A stretch of DNA of 64,000 bases from Desulfitobacterium_A sp034927245 (GCF_034927245.1 NZ_JAYFQK010000008.1:82037-146036), one strand, 5' to 3'; positions 51,073 through 60,958 are shown, numbered from the stretch's first letter. The notes: generated by a model not told the origin, from the sequence alone. A program made the numbers and translations.

Positions 51073-51645
51073 ATGAAACGAGCCGTACTAATTGGCAATT
51101 CACGGCAAATATCTGAACTTAAAACAATAATGCCCTTGGCTAATTATCAGGCAATAGCGACAACCTCTAACGGGATTGAAGGTTTACGTCTTTTTCATCG
51201 CTTTGAGCCTGACTTAGTTATTATGACAGGGAACGTTCTTGGATTAAGTGCATTTGACTTACTGCAAAGCATAATTACACAGAGAATTTGTCCGGTTATT
51301 GTTATAATTTCTCAGGAAGATACGAATGCATTGCCTGAAATAATTAAATTAAATGCTCATTATGTACTTGTTCAACCCCTTCGTGCTTTTGATTTAATCG
51401 CAGCTGTTCTTTATTCAGAGCAACGATTTTCAGAGGAACAAAAAAATCTCAAAATAACAACACACTTAGAGAAGGAATTGAAAGTTCGAAAAATCCATTA
51501 TCAAGCTTTGCTAACGCTTATAGGAAAAAAAGGATATGACGAAAATACTGCCTATCGAGTGATGCAGCAATACGCGATGTCCAAACATAAAACCATGTAT
51601 TCTGTTGCCATGGAAGTACTCAAGGGAAGTTGGTTACCGGAATAA
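51073..51645 (+). CDS. ANTAR-domain antiterminator response regulator
   Basis: 190 aa. A degenerate receiver (GNSRQISELKTIMPLANY...PDLVIMTGNVLG) where the usual phospho-Asp position reads M-T-G rather than a clear D. A coiled coil and a C-terminal ANTAR domain follow (LEKELKVRKIHYQALLTLIGKKGYDENTAYRVMQQYAMSKHKTMYSVAMEVL). ANTAR proteins bind paired RNA hairpins and prevent termination. The missing acceptor suggests phosphorylation-independent control, perhaps by the upstream membrane protein. Confidence 0.82.
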   Translation: MKRAVLIGNSRQISELKTIMPLANYQAIATTSNGIEGLRLFHRFEPDLVIMTGNVLGLSAFDLLQSIITQRICPVIVIISQEDTNALPEIIKLNAHYVLVQPLRAFDLIAAVLYSEQRFSEEQKNLKITTHLEKELKVRKIHYQALLTLIGKKGYDENTAYRVMQQYAMSKHKTMYSVAMEVLKGSWLPE

Positions 51646-51697
51646 AGAAAACCCGGCTTTGCCTTCGCTAAGGCAAAGCCGCTGGTTGCACTTATGC
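51644..51697 (-). repeat. REP-like dispersed palindromic element, copy 2
   Basis: Contains a perfect 12-bp hairpin CGGCTTTGCCTT/AAGGCAAAGCCG (loop CGCT) and a further segment reading GCATAAGTGCAACCAGC on the minus strand. It is the reverse complement of the copy at 48616-48748. Just beyond, GAAAGTATA/TATACTTTC (51703-51731) makes another small stem. Confidence 0.8.
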
Positions 51698-51743
51698 AGG
51701 AAGAAAGTATACTACCGAAGGTTATACTTTCAAACAGTATAAA

Positions 51744-51766
51744 AAAAGGGCCAGAAGGCCCTTTTT
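51744..51766. terminator. Bidirectional terminator between ANTAR gene and gap
   Basis: AAAAGGGCC/GGCCCTTTT stem, loop AGAA, with A and T runs on the two sides, between convergent genes. Confidence 0.88.
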
Positions 51767-51771
51767 GTGTA

Positions 51772-52776
51772 TCATCCTTGTTTCCCAACGTATTCAACCA
51801 AATCCAGTACTCTGTTCGAATATCCCCATTCATTGTCATACCAAGCTAAAACTTTAACGAGATTATCTTCCATGACCATTGTGGATAATCCATCAATGGT
51901 TGAAGAAACGTAACTTCCATTTAAATCACTCGAGACAAGGGGAAGATCTGTATAATCGAGGATACCTTCGAGAGCACCACGGCTGGCATCTTTAAATAGA
52001 GCATTGATTTCTTCCTTCGTGGTTTTCTTTTCGACTTCGACAACTAAATCAACAACGGAAACATTTGGTGTAGGAACTCTCATCGCAAAACCGCTCAGTT
52101 TCCCGGCCAGTTCCGGTAAAACTAAGGCAACAGCTTTGGCCGCACCCGTAGTTGTAGGAATAATATTCATACCTGCGGCTCTAGCCCGGCGAAAATCTTT
52201 ATGGGAGACATCTAATATTTTTTGATCATTTGTATAGGAATGGACAGTTGTCATAAATCCGCGTTCAATATGGAAGGCATCATTTAAAACCTTAGCGACG
52301 GGGGCCAAGCAGTTTGTAGTACAGGAAGCATTAGAAATCACGTGATGAATTTTTGAGTCATAACTCTTTTCATTAACTCCCATAACGATAGTAACATCTA
52401 CTTCTTTAGCGGGAGCACTAATAACAACCTTTTTTGCCCCATTTTTAACATGCTTTTGACAAGCAGGTCCATTATTGAATTTGCCGCTGGATTCAACAAC
52501 AACATCTATACCAAGATCGCCCCAAGGAATATCACCAGGGTCCGTGTGTGAAACAACAGTGATCATCTTGTCGTCAATCTTGAAGCCACCTTCGGTATAT
52601 TCTACTTTTCCGGGGAAAATACCATGTACAGAATCATATTTGAGTAAGTGAGGTAAAATTTCTCCTGTGGTCCGGTTATTTACGGCTACAATTTCTACAT
52701 CTTTGCGTCCATATGCAGCTCTTAAAACATTTCTACCGATACGGCCAAATCCGTTAATCCCTACACGAATAGCCAA
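51772..52776 (-). CDS. gap: Glyceraldehyde-3-phosphate dehydrogenase
   Basis: 334 aa. NAD-binding start VGINGFGRIGRNVLRAA, catalytic Cys in SNASCTTNCLAPVAK (near residue 152), TTTGAAKAVALVLPEL and WYDNEWGYSNRVLDLVEY. Standard glycolytic/gluconeogenic GapA. It is alone rather than in the usual gap-pgk-tpi operon. The minus-strand promoter and convergent terminator make it monocistronic. Confidence 0.97.
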   Translation of the reverse strand: MAIRVGINGFGRIGRNVLRAAYGRKDVEIVAVNNRTTGEILPHLLKYDSVHGIFPGKVEYTEGGFKIDDKMITVVSHTDPGDIPWGDLGIDVVVESSGKFNNGPACQKHVKNGAKKVVISAPAKEVDVTIVMGVNEKSYDSKIHHVISNASCTTNCLAPVAKVLNDAFHIERGFMTTVHSYTNDQKILDVSHKDFRRARAAGMNIIPTTTGAAKAVALVLPELAGKLSGFAMRVPTPNVSVVDLVVEVEKKTTKEEINALFKDASRGALEGILDYTDLPLVSSDLNGSYVSSTIDGLSTMVMEDNLVKVLAWYDNEWGYSNRVLDLVEYVGKQG

Positions 52777-52817
52777 TTATCGCACCCCTTTTCTTATAAT
52801 GGTATCATGCAATTGTT

Positions 52818-52846
52818 ATATTAGCATTTTTTTGAGTATGACACAA
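52818..52846 (-). promoter_or_regulatory. Probable promoter of gap
   Basis: On the minus strand TTGTGT (52846-52841) and TAATAT (52823-52818) with a 17-bp spacer, about 40 bases before the gap start. Confidence 0.45.
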
Positions 52847-52987
52847 TTATTTTTTATGCAATACTTTATTCCTTATGACAATTTATTGTGACATACTCGA
52901 GTATAAAAATATTTTGATTATTATGAACCTTTTAATTAGGCATAAATGAGGTAAACTAAGATTAGAAATTGTTGAGGGGGATTTATT

Positions 52988-53416
52988 ATGCAGGTTAAAG
53001 TTCATCATATTAAAGGAATGCATTTTGAAGGTGAAAGTCAATCTAAAATCCGTACCCAAATTGATGCGAGTGTAACAGCCGGAGGAACCGGAATAGGATC
53101 AAGTCCGATGGAGATGGTTCTGATGGCTATTGCCGGCTGCAGTGGCATGGATGTAGTTTCCATTCTTGAAAAGATGCGCGTTAATTATCAACGTTTCGAG
53201 ATTAGTGTTCGGGGAGATCGAGCAAATGAACATCCGCGTGTTTTTACGGATATAGAAGTCTGTTATCAATTTTGGGGTGAGGGGCTTGAAGAAGAACAGA
53301 TTCTAAAAAAAATAAAACGAGCAATAGACTTATCAATGGAAAAGTATTGCAGTGTTGCTAATATGATTGATAAAGTTGTTAACTTAACTTATAGGCTGGA
53401 AATTAATTCGAAATGA
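52988..53416 (+). CDS. OsmC family peroxiredoxin-like protein
   Basis: 142 aa. GGTGIGSSPMEMVLMAIAGCSGMDVVSILEKMR carries one OsmC cysteine (GCSGMD), and SMEKYCSVANMI the second: the thiol pair that reduces organic hydroperoxides. Length and order fit the OsmC/Ohr superfamily, closest to the YhfA-like branch. GAGGGGG precedes ATG. Confidence 0.88.
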   Translation: MQVKVHHIKGMHFEGESQSKIRTQIDASVTAGGTGIGSSPMEMVLMAIAGCSGMDVVSILEKMRVNYQRFEISVRGDRANEHPRVFTDIEVCYQFWGEGLEEEQILKKIKRAIDLSMEKYCSVANMIDKVVNLTYRLEINSK

Positions 53417-53573
53417 TATTGCTCGAATTGCAATAGCTATTGAAGGAATATAACACATTTGCTATAATATTGAATATTGATGACGAAAAATAAAGGCCGC
53501 ACTCTTTTAGCGGCTTGTTTTTTTGGTTCGAGCCGTAATTTCACTACTAATTTAGAGGAGATTGGAATTTTAT

Positions 53574-54554
53574 ATGAAAAAAAGGCAAATGGGGACTAAA
53601 AAAATTCGATGGAAGAAAGTTTTGTCATTTCTACTTTTTAACCTGGTTTTAGCTGCTGTTTTAGCTCCCTTTATCGTTTTTTGGGGTCCTTTTGGGGCAA
53701 TAAAAGTATTAGCTGTTGGTTCTATTGAGACTTCTAGGCATCCTCAAGTTGTAGAATTCTTTCTTTCAGACGAAAAAATAAGTGAAATCATGCATACGTA
53801 TGATTCCACAGGTGCGGCAGTCGGCTTAAATGTTGAGTCATCTAAAGTTGTAAGCGATCCGTCCTTAGGAATAACTATTGAAGATATCAAAGGTCAGAAC
53901 TTTAAAGGAAAAGTGATGTTGATAAAAGATCCGACTCGGGTTAAGGTTGCAGTAACAAAGGAAATCGGAGTAGCGGGTGAACGTTTGAGTGATTTTGTTA
54001 AGGATACCGGAGCGATTGCTGCAATTAATGCAGGGGGATTTTATGATCAGAATGGTAAAGGAAACGGAGCCTTTCCCGATGGTGTAACAGTGCATAATGG
54101 AGAAATTGTGCACAATAATGTGGGTAATACTGCAGTTAATTTGGTTGCTCTTGATAAAAATGGCAAGTTATTAATGGGGAACATGACAGCTGACGACATT
54201 GGAAAAAAGAATATTCAGGAAGCGGTAACTTTTGGACCTAATCTTGTGGTGAATGGTCAGCCTGCCGTTTCCGGAGATGGCGGCTGGGGAATAGCCCCAC
54301 GTACGGGGATCGGTCAAAAAGCGGATGGAACGATTATTTTTCTTGTTATTGACGGCCGACAACCGACCTATAGTATTGGGGCAACCTTGCGTGACATGAT
54401 GAATGTTTTTATTGAGTATGATGCAGTCAATGCGGTAAACTTAGACGGAGGATCGTCCTCAGAGATGGTTTATAACGGAAAGGTTATGAATAAGCTTTGG
54501 AACGTTTTTGGCGAACGTTATCTTCCAACAGCTTTCGTCGTTATGCCAAAATAA
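53574..54554 (+). CDS. Phosphodiester glycosidase family (NAGPA-like) exported protein
   Basis: About 326 aa. One N-terminal membrane helix (VLSFLLFNLVLAAVLAPFIVFWGPFG) anchors it outside. The NAGPA domain is marked by INAGGFYDQNGKGNGAFPDGVTVHNGEIV, APRTGIGQKADGTIIFLVIDGRQP and NLDGGSSSEMVYNGKVMN. Such proteins act on exopolysaccharide or wall glycan phosphodiesters. ATG 53574 preferred; TTG 53562 directly abuts the GAGGAG. The next gene begins 44 bases later. Confidence 0.87.
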   Translation: MKKRQMGTKKIRWKKVLSFLLFNLVLAAVLAPFIVFWGPFGAIKVLAVGSIETSRHPQVVEFFLSDEKISEIMHTYDSTGAAVGLNVESSKVVSDPSLGITIEDIKGQNFKGKVMLIKDPTRVKVAVTKEIGVAGERLSDFVKDTGAIAAINAGGFYDQNGKGNGAFPDGVTVHNGEIVHNNVGNTAVNLVALDKNGKLLMGNMTADDIGKKNIQEAVTFGPNLVVNGQPAVSGDGGWGIAPRTGIGQKADGTIIFLVIDGRQPTYSIGATLRDMMNVFIEYDAVNAVNLDGGSSSEMVYNGKVMNKLWNVFGERYLPTAFVVMPK

Positions 54555-54598
54555 CGCTCTGAGTCGAGTTAATGAAGGAATTGAAAAGGGGACACTCG

Positions 54599-55921
54599 AT
54601 GAAAAAGTTGAGAAAAAATTTTCGAATGATCATTTGCTGGACCCTCGTGTCCTTAATGCTGCAAATACCTGCTTATTATTTCTTAAATAGACAGATCGAA
54701 AAAGTAATGGCTCCCTCCGAAAAAGAGGCGGTTGTTCGCACGTTAAAAACAAATATTCCCGGAACGTCTTTCAATAATACACAAATTTCTTATGCCAAGG
54801 ATTATCTTGCCTATGAAGAAGACGGCGTTTTAAAGGTATATAACCTTGAACAAGAGAAACAGGTTTTTTCAAAGGCTCCGCCGAGTAACGATAAAGATTT
54901 GGGTGTTCTTTATTTTCAATGGCTGCCTGACAGAAATACATTAATCTATTTTTACGCTCGTAAAAATCCAAATCCTGTAACCACGAAAGTTGTACCCGAT
55001 ACATCCCAAGGCGCTTCTAAATCATCCAAGCCGGATGGTTCAAGTACAAACGGAACAGCGCACACACAATCTACAGCCCCGACTCAAGCTCCAGATTCAA
55101 ATGCGAGTAAGACCGAAGATCCAAACCAAGCTCCAAGCCAGGCTCCTTCAGGCGGCTCAAGCTCCACACCCCAACAACAACGTGTAGTAACAATTTATAA
55201 CAATCCGCAAATTACAGATCTCTATACCCTTGAATTACCTAACAGTGATGATACAACAACTCCCCCGGATGATCGCTTCAACGAGAGCATTGATAGTTTC
55301 CCAGCCGGCGGGAAAATTACCAATATGGTTGTATCAACATTTACGAATTTGATATATCTGACGATAAAGAGCGGCACAAATCTTCAATTGATGGAGATTG
55401 ATGTCATGAAGAATGTGAGAACATTGAATCGTTCAGGTGAAGTAATCACCAAAATAGTGGCTTCGGACAAATTCGGAACACTGTATATAGAGAGTAAAAC
55501 AGGAAAAACAAAAACTATCCAAGCCCTTGATGGATCAAGTCGGCATAACATTTCCAGTGATCAGAATGAGACAATTTTAGGAAACAGAGATGGCACTCTA
55601 TATCTTGGAAAAGTTCAAGATGATAATCTTGTAGAAATTCGCTCGGCCGCTGAAAATTCGGATTCTACAAATTTAAATTTTAAGACCGTATGGCAAGGTT
55701 CAATTCCTTTCAAAGATGCTAAAATAGTTATCGGGGTAAAGGATCAGATTGTAATTAACTCAGGTCAAACAGCCTATATCATACAAAGCAATGGTCAACA
55801 AGAGCAAGTCGAATTATCCGGAAAAGAGAATATTATTTCTCAAGATGGGGCAGAACTCATTGAACTTACCCCGAATGACAAATCTACTGATGTTGAACTT
55901 AAACCGCTTAGTAATTCATAA
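54599..55921 (+). CDS. Membrane-anchored protein with low-complexity linker
   Basis: 440 aa from ATG 54599 (AAAAGGGG upstream). One N-terminal helix (MIICWTLVSLMLQIPAYYFL), a beta-rich extracellular part, a Ser/Thr/Pro/Gln/Asn linker (~135-200), and a second beta-rich part with repeated strand patterns (LYIESKTGKTKTIQALDGS, DGTLYLGKVQDD) suggesting a beta-propeller-like domain. Not recognised. Probably co-transcribed with the NAGPA-like gene and perhaps working with it at the cell surface. Confidence 0.6.
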   Translation: MKKLRKNFRMIICWTLVSLMLQIPAYYFLNRQIEKVMAPSEKEAVVRTLKTNIPGTSFNNTQISYAKDYLAYEEDGVLKVYNLEQEKQVFSKAPPSNDKDLGVLYFQWLPDRNTLIYFYARKNPNPVTTKVVPDTSQGASKSSKPDGSSTNGTAHTQSTAPTQAPDSNASKTEDPNQAPSQAPSGGSSSTPQQQRVVTIYNNPQITDLYTLELPNSDDTTTPPDDRFNESIDSFPAGGKITNMVVSTFTNLIYLTIKSGTNLQLMEIDVMKNVRTLNRSGEVITKIVASDKFGTLYIESKTGKTKTIQALDGSSRHNISSDQNETILGNRDGTLYLGKVQDDNLVEIRSAAENSDSTNLNFKTVWQGSIPFKDAKIVIGVKDQIVINSGQTAYIIQSNGQQEQVELSGKENIISQDGAELIELTPNDKSTDVELKPLSNS

Positions 55922-55927
55922 GATGTA

Positions 55928-55979
55928 AATAAGGTGGGCATTCCTGAAGGGTTAAACTTCTTGGAATGCCCACCTTATT
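55928..55979. terminator. Convergent terminator, 17-bp perfect stem
   Basis: 55928-55944 pairs perfectly with 55963-55979 (AATAAGGTGGGCATTCC and its complement), between the end of the anchored protein and the end of the UPF0182 gene. Confidence 0.92.
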
Positions 55980-55997
55980 GCATTTAGGGCAGTATGT

Positions 55998-58778
55998 TTA
56001 GGGATTAACAGGCGGTGTCCGATTGTCGTTAGGGGTGGATTCAAGTTGTAAGGATTTTAACTGCGTCTCCAATTGATCTAACATAGCCCTTAGTTGATAC
56101 ATTTGCTCTAACATTTTATTGATTTCCTCTTGACTAACGGTTAGAGGATTAGTGAAATCGTGTGTTTGTATAGAAGTAGGCGGAGAGGCAGTGTTATTTA
56201 TTGATCCCAGTTCAGGAGCATCCGGCCCGAAAATCTGAATAAGCGCATCGCCTAGAGATTCTGTCATAACAAGCTTATCACGGTAAACCATAATGATCCG
56301 TTTCATCTCAGGAATACTTCCACCTTGAGTCGCTTGCAAATAGATTGGCTCGATGTATATGAAATTTCCCTGAATCGGCAGGACGAGTAGATTACCCCTG
56401 ATGACACTCGAACCTTGTTGATTCCAAAGGGCAAGCTGTTTTGAAATTTCCGGATCTTGGTCGATTCTTGATTCGATCTGCAGAGGCCCGTCAATCTCAA
56501 TATTTTTGGGAAGTTTAAATAAAATAAGCTCTCCATAATGCTTTCCATCCATACGGGCAGCTATCCAGGCAATCATATTACTCCGTGTATTTGTACTGCT
56601 TGAAGCAGGAGTAAAAGGTAACATTAAAACAAATTCGGATTGTTCTGAACCTGGAATTTGCATGATCGTGTAATATGGAGCGATATTCTGGGATTTATCT
56701 CTAAAAATTTCTTGGGGAATATCCCAGGCATCCTCCTTGTTGTAAAAGACAGTCGGGTCGGTCATATGAAAGTTTGTCAGCATATTGCTCTGAATTGTAA
56801 AAAGGGTCTCAGGATAGCGTAAATGCGTTTTTAAGCTTACAGGCATTTGGGAGAAACTTTTGAAGACTCCGGGAAATATTTTTTGATACGTTTGTAAAAT
56901 CGGTTCCTGTGGATCAACTGCGTAAAAATCGACAGTTCCGTCATAAGCATCAACAATAACTTTTACCGAATTACGAATATAATTGAAATTGTTATTTTCG
57001 AAGCGGCTGGAGTAGGGAAGTGCGTTAGACGTTGTGTAAGCATCAATAACCCACTTAAGGCGTTCTTGATCAATAACGAGGTAGGGATCATGATCATAAT
57101 CAAGAAATGGGGCGAGTTTCTCGACACGCTTTACAATGTTACGGTTTAAAAGAATTCGACTTTGTGAATTGACAACATTCGAAAGATAAAAGCGAGCTGT
57201 TCCATGGCGCAGAGAAAGCATAAACTTGTTAAAAGGAGTCATATTGATACCCGTCTTACCCTCATAGCTGCTTTCGGCGTTCGTGTTTCCAAGCGGATAA
57301 TCAAATTCTTTAATATTGGTATTGACTACGACCCAATCATTGGTTGACTCGCCGTAATAAATTCGAGGCTCTTTAAGGCGGAACTCAGGGTACTCAGTGA
57401 CAGGAGGAACATCCTTAATCGCAAAACTCGGAAGACCTTCTGAGGACACAGCGTTTGCAAAAGAGGCGGCTACACCATAACCGTGAGTATATTTAAAACG
57501 AAGATTGACAAATGTTTTTGCATTACTTGCCAAATCATCGGTGGAGAGTTCTCGGGCTGAAAGCATAACCTGACGATTCTCTCCGCCTATTTGATAGCGA
57601 TCAATATCGATATCATTAAACTTGTAATACAGCCGGATTCCCTGTTTTTGAGTGAATGTTTGGAGTAAGGGACGGGGATCATTTAAGCGAATATTATTCA
57701 AAGTAGCCTTTTCACTACTTAAACTTTGAGCAGTTAATGGGACATCGCCTTGATAGTTCTGCTCTACGACAGAATCCAAACCGTATCCATAACGCGTCAT
57801 CTTAATTTCGTTTTGAATATAAGGAGTTTCCTTGGCTAATTCATTGGGTATGACGACAAAAGACTGGATCAAAGTAGGATACAGTCCATAAAAAAGGGAC
57901 CCAGCAATAACGAGGGAGACAAGCGGGACGGTTAACAGTCTGACTTCATGGATAAAGAGTGAAAGCAAAGCGGCTAGAAATCCAAGCAGACTTATAACAA
58001 TAAGGATATTAAGAATGGGTAAATTTGCGGTTAAATCTGTATAGCCTGCACCGACGACATGGCCATGCTGAGAATAAAGAAGTCGGTATCTGTCTATAAA
58101 GTAACCAAACGCCCGAAATACAAATAAAACAGCAAGCAATAAAGCAAGATGACGCCTTGCTGCGGAACTGACCGTTATGGGATTTTTTGTCCAAAATTTT
58201 AAAGTGTGAAAATGCAAAACTCCGGTTACCGCATAAAATAAACCTGTAAAAACAGTGAGAAGGAAGAGAGGACCATAAAATACGTTAAAAATCGTTTGAA
58301 GAAAAGGTAGCCGGAAAAAGTAGAATCCTAAATCTTTGCCAAAGACAGGATCACTCCGACCAAAAGGGGTATATTTTGCAAAGGAAAGAACCTCCAGCCA
58401 GCCCGTAAAGCCTGCAATAAAACTAACTCCAAAACTAACCAAGACAGAAATAATGAGCAGCCAAACTGTCACACGCCTTTGACTCAAATGGTAAATCGGT
58501 CGATCCATGTCATGGACCAATCGAAGGCGGCTTCTTAATCTATCATTGACAAAGGTTAAAATAGAATGACGAATCGAGAAAAGAGTGCCCGCGATAAAAA
58601 GAAAGAGAATTGTTCCATTTACAATTTGGATAAGGCCTTTGCTTAAGAGCGGAGTCCAAAAAAGCTGTTCATAACCTAAATCTTTATACCATAACCAATC
58701 TTCATATAAACCGCTCGAAGCGGTTAAAATGATAATCACAATAATAATTCCGGTGACTACCTTAAGAATACGGCTCAA
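55998..58778 (-). CDS. UPF0182 family large membrane protein
   Basis: 926 aa, normal for UPF0182. Seven hydrophobic helices occupy the first ~300 residues (first: VVTGIIIVIIILTASSGLYEDWLWY). A large extracellular domain follows with GYTDLTANLPIL at the junction, RYTHGYGVAASFANAVSSEGLP, EFRLKEPRIYYGESTNDWVVVNT and the late LLVLPIQGNFIYIEPIYLQA. The C-terminal ~60 residues are a Gln/Leu coiled coil. Family function unknown. GGAGG upstream on the minus strand. Confidence 0.92.
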   Translation of the reverse strand: MSRILKVVTGIIIVIIILTASSGLYEDWLWYKDLGYEQLFWTPLLSKGLIQIVNGTILFLFIAGTLFSIRHSILTFVNDRLRSRLRLVHDMDRPIYHLSQRRVTVWLLIISVLVSFGVSFIAGFTGWLEVLSFAKYTPFGRSDPVFGKDLGFYFFRLPFLQTIFNVFYGPLFLLTVFTGLFYAVTGVLHFHTLKFWTKNPITVSSAARRHLALLLAVLFVFRAFGYFIDRYRLLYSQHGHVVGAGYTDLTANLPILNILIVISLLGFLAALLSLFIHEVRLLTVPLVSLVIAGSLFYGLYPTLIQSFVVIPNELAKETPYIQNEIKMTRYGYGLDSVVEQNYQGDVPLTAQSLSSEKATLNNIRLNDPRPLLQTFTQKQGIRLYYKFNDIDIDRYQIGGENRQVMLSARELSTDDLASNAKTFVNLRFKYTHGYGVAASFANAVSSEGLPSFAIKDVPPVTEYPEFRLKEPRIYYGESTNDWVVVNTNIKEFDYPLGNTNAESSYEGKTGINMTPFNKFMLSLRHGTARFYLSNVVNSQSRILLNRNIVKRVEKLAPFLDYDHDPYLVIDQERLKWVIDAYTTSNALPYSSRFENNNFNYIRNSVKVIVDAYDGTVDFYAVDPQEPILQTYQKIFPGVFKSFSQMPVSLKTHLRYPETLFTIQSNMLTNFHMTDPTVFYNKEDAWDIPQEIFRDKSQNIAPYYTIMQIPGSEQSEFVLMLPFTPASSSTNTRSNMIAWIAARMDGKHYGELILFKLPKNIEIDGPLQIESRIDQDPEISKQLALWNQQGSSVIRGNLLVLPIQGNFIYIEPIYLQATQGGSIPEMKRIIMVYRDKLVMTESLGDALIQIFGPDAPELGSINNTASPPTSIQTHDFTNPLTVSQEEINKMLEQMYQLRAMLDQLETQLKSLQLESTPNDNRTPPVNP

Positions 58779-58979
58779 AATCAGACCTCCTTTACCACAG
58801 ACTTGATATTATAACCAGTTATGGGAGTTTTAATTAAATTACTTTTATATTCTTCCCAGAAAATGAAAATACCTTCATCAAAATCGGTTGGATTAAAAAT
58901 GCTTTATTTTCCTTGAAACTATGATATACTTTAGTTACCTTGATACCTGTGTGGGGTATAGTTTAACGGGGGTGTTTTA

Positions 58980-59897
58980 ATGTATGATGTCCTAATTATC
59001 GGAGCGGGTCCCGCAGGATTAACCGCAGGAATTTATGCCGCCCGGGGCGGATTGAAAACCGGTATTATTGAGATGGGAATGCCGGGTGGGCAGGCAGCTT
59101 CGACAGAGAAGATTGAAAACTATCCAGGATTCCCGGAAGGAATCGGGGGATTTGAACTCATGAACAAATTTCATCAACAAGCTGAGGCTTATGGTGCAGA
59201 GTTTATTTTTGATGAAGTCCAAACCCTTGAACTTCGTCATGATGTGAAGAAAATCCATACAGATTCCCGTACCTTAGAATCCAAAGCGGTAATCATCGCT
59301 GCGGGTTCAAAACCGCGACCTTTGAATGTTCCGGGAGAAGAGAAGTTTCATGGCCGCGGTGTTTCTTACTGCGCAACCTGTGATGGTGCCTTCTTTAAGG
59401 GAAAACAGGTTATCGTTGTTGGTGGGGGAGATGCTGCCTTAGAAGAAGGGTCATATCTAACAAGATTTGCTGAGAAAGTATTTATCATTCACCGGCGAGA
59501 AGGGTTTAGAGCCGCACAAATTGCGGTTGAACGTGCTAAAAATAATGGTAAAATCCAATTTGTACTAAACTCGGTTGTTGAAGAAATCCTAGGAACAGAT
59601 CATGTAGAGGGTGTAAAAATCCGAAATGTTAAAACTGATGAAAAGACAATTCTTACAGCGGATGGAATCTTTATTTATGTCGGAACTGAACCTAATGATA
59701 AATTCCTTCAGGGTGAAATTGATGTTGAGAATCGGGGCTATATCATAACGGGAAACCTTCTTCAAACTAATATCAATGGAGTATATGCCGCAGGTGATAT
59801 TCGTGATACTCCTTTGCGTCAAGTTGCAACTGCAGTTGGAGATGGGGCGCTGGCCGCTGTTGAAGTCGAAAAATATTTAGCGGAATTAAAGGATTAA
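58980..59897 (+). CDS. trxB: Thioredoxin reductase
   Basis: 305 aa. FAD motif IIGAGPAGLTAGIYAARGG, redox-active C-A-T-C in SYCATCDGAFF (~131-134), NADPH motif VVGGGDAALEEGSYL and C-terminal GVYAAGDIRDTPLRQVATAVGDGA. The low-molecular-weight bacterial type. Extended -10 like TATACT at 58925-58930 lies upstream, but the -35 is unclear. Followed by its own terminator. Confidence 0.94.
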   Translation: MYDVLIIGAGPAGLTAGIYAARGGLKTGIIEMGMPGGQAASTEKIENYPGFPEGIGGFELMNKFHQQAEAYGAEFIFDEVQTLELRHDVKKIHTDSRTLESKAVIIAAGSKPRPLNVPGEEKFHGRGVSYCATCDGAFFKGKQVIVVGGGDAALEEGSYLTRFAEKVFIIHRREGFRAAQIAVERAKNNGKIQFVLNSVVEEILGTDHVEGVKIRNVKTDEKTILTADGIFIYVGTEPNDKFLQGEIDVENRGYIITGNLLQTNINGVYAAGDIRDTPLRQVATAVGDGALAAVEVEKYLAELKD

Positions 59898-59934
59898 ATA
59901 TCAATCAATGTAAGAAAAAATGATAATATATGAA

Positions 59935-59965
59935 AGGCGTTGTTACAAATACAACGCCTATTTCT
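59935..59965 (+). terminator. Terminator of trxB
   Basis: AGGCGTTGT/ACAACGCCT stem with 7-nt loop followed by ATTTCT. The rest of 59898-60127 shows no gene. Confidence 0.85.
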
Positions 59966-60127
59966 AAGTTAAAATATTCAAATATGTCAAAATATTGGCT
60001 CGAAATATTGAATACATCTTGAAAACAACTTGTATTTTTCACCACATTGTACTATCATTAACATATGTCGGTTTTTCTAGAATTAATGAAAAGCTAATAC
60101 AAAGAAGGAACTGGGGAGGGAGTTATA

Positions 60128-60958
60128 TTGCATTTCGTGGTTTGTTTGAAGCAGGTACCGGATACATCCGAAGTACGGATTGATCCCGTGACGAATACGC
60201 TTATGCGACAAGGCGTGCCATCAATTATTAATCCTTATGATGCACATGCGTTGGAGGAAGCTATTTGTCTCAAAGAAAAAGTAGGGGGAAAAGTGACCAT
60301 CGTTAGTATGGGCCCCCCGCAAGCAATCGAAGCTCTGAGAAAAGGGATGTCCTTCGGAGCAGATAGAGCAATTTTGCTTAGTGATAGAGCATTTGGCGGT
60401 TCTGATTCATTAGCAACGGCCTATATTCTGTCGACTGCAATTCGGAAACTTCATGAGGAAGATCCCATCGACCTTGTTTTGGCAGGTAAAGAAGCAATTG
60501 ACGGAGATACCGCCCAAACAGGTCCCGGTATTGCCGTACGCTTAGGATTCCCTCAAATCACCTACTCAATTAAGGTGCGTGAGATAACTGAATCAACAAT
60601 TACCGTAGAACGGAAAACAGAAGGTGGACGTCAGGTTGTACAAGCTCAATTACCTGCATTGATAACGGTAGAGAAAGAGCTTAATGATCTAAGATATGCG
60701 TCGTTGCCGAATATGATGAATGCAGCCAAATACGAACCGGAAATTTGGAATTCTCAATCATTACCTTTCGACGCTACACAAATGGGCCTTAAAGGATCCC
60801 CTACAAGTGTAGTACGTATTTTTGCGCCGCCAACACGAACCGGCGGAGAAAAAATCGACGGAACCCAAAATCCATCAGGTACTGCAAAAGCGCTTGTTGA
60901 TACATTGATTGATGGAAATATTATTTCTAATCATCCCACGAAGGGAGGAAAACAATAA
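60128..60958 (+). CDS. etfB: Electron transfer flavoprotein beta subunit (FixA-like)
   Basis: 276 aa. VVCLKQVPDTSEVRIDPVTNTLMRQGVPSIINPYDAHALEEA is the EtfB start, with VSMGPPQA, DLVLAGKEAIDGDTAQTGPGIAVRLG (AMP/flavin region) and the C-terminal helical arm. TTG start behind GGAGGGAG. The stop overlaps the etfA start by 1 base. First gene of a four-gene etfBA-fixCX operon. Confidence 0.94.
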   Translation: MHFVVCLKQVPDTSEVRIDPVTNTLMRQGVPSIINPYDAHALEEAICLKEKVGGKVTIVSMGPPQAIEALRKGMSFGADRAILLSDRAFGGSDSLATAYILSTAIRKLHEEDPIDLVLAGKEAIDGDTAQTGPGIAVRLGFPQITYSIKVREITESTITVERKTEGGRQVVQAQLPALITVEKELNDLRYASLPNMMNAAKYEPEIWNSQSLPFDATQMGLKGSPTSVVRIFAPPTRTGGEKIDGTQNPSGTAKALVDTLIDGNIISNHPTKGGKQ

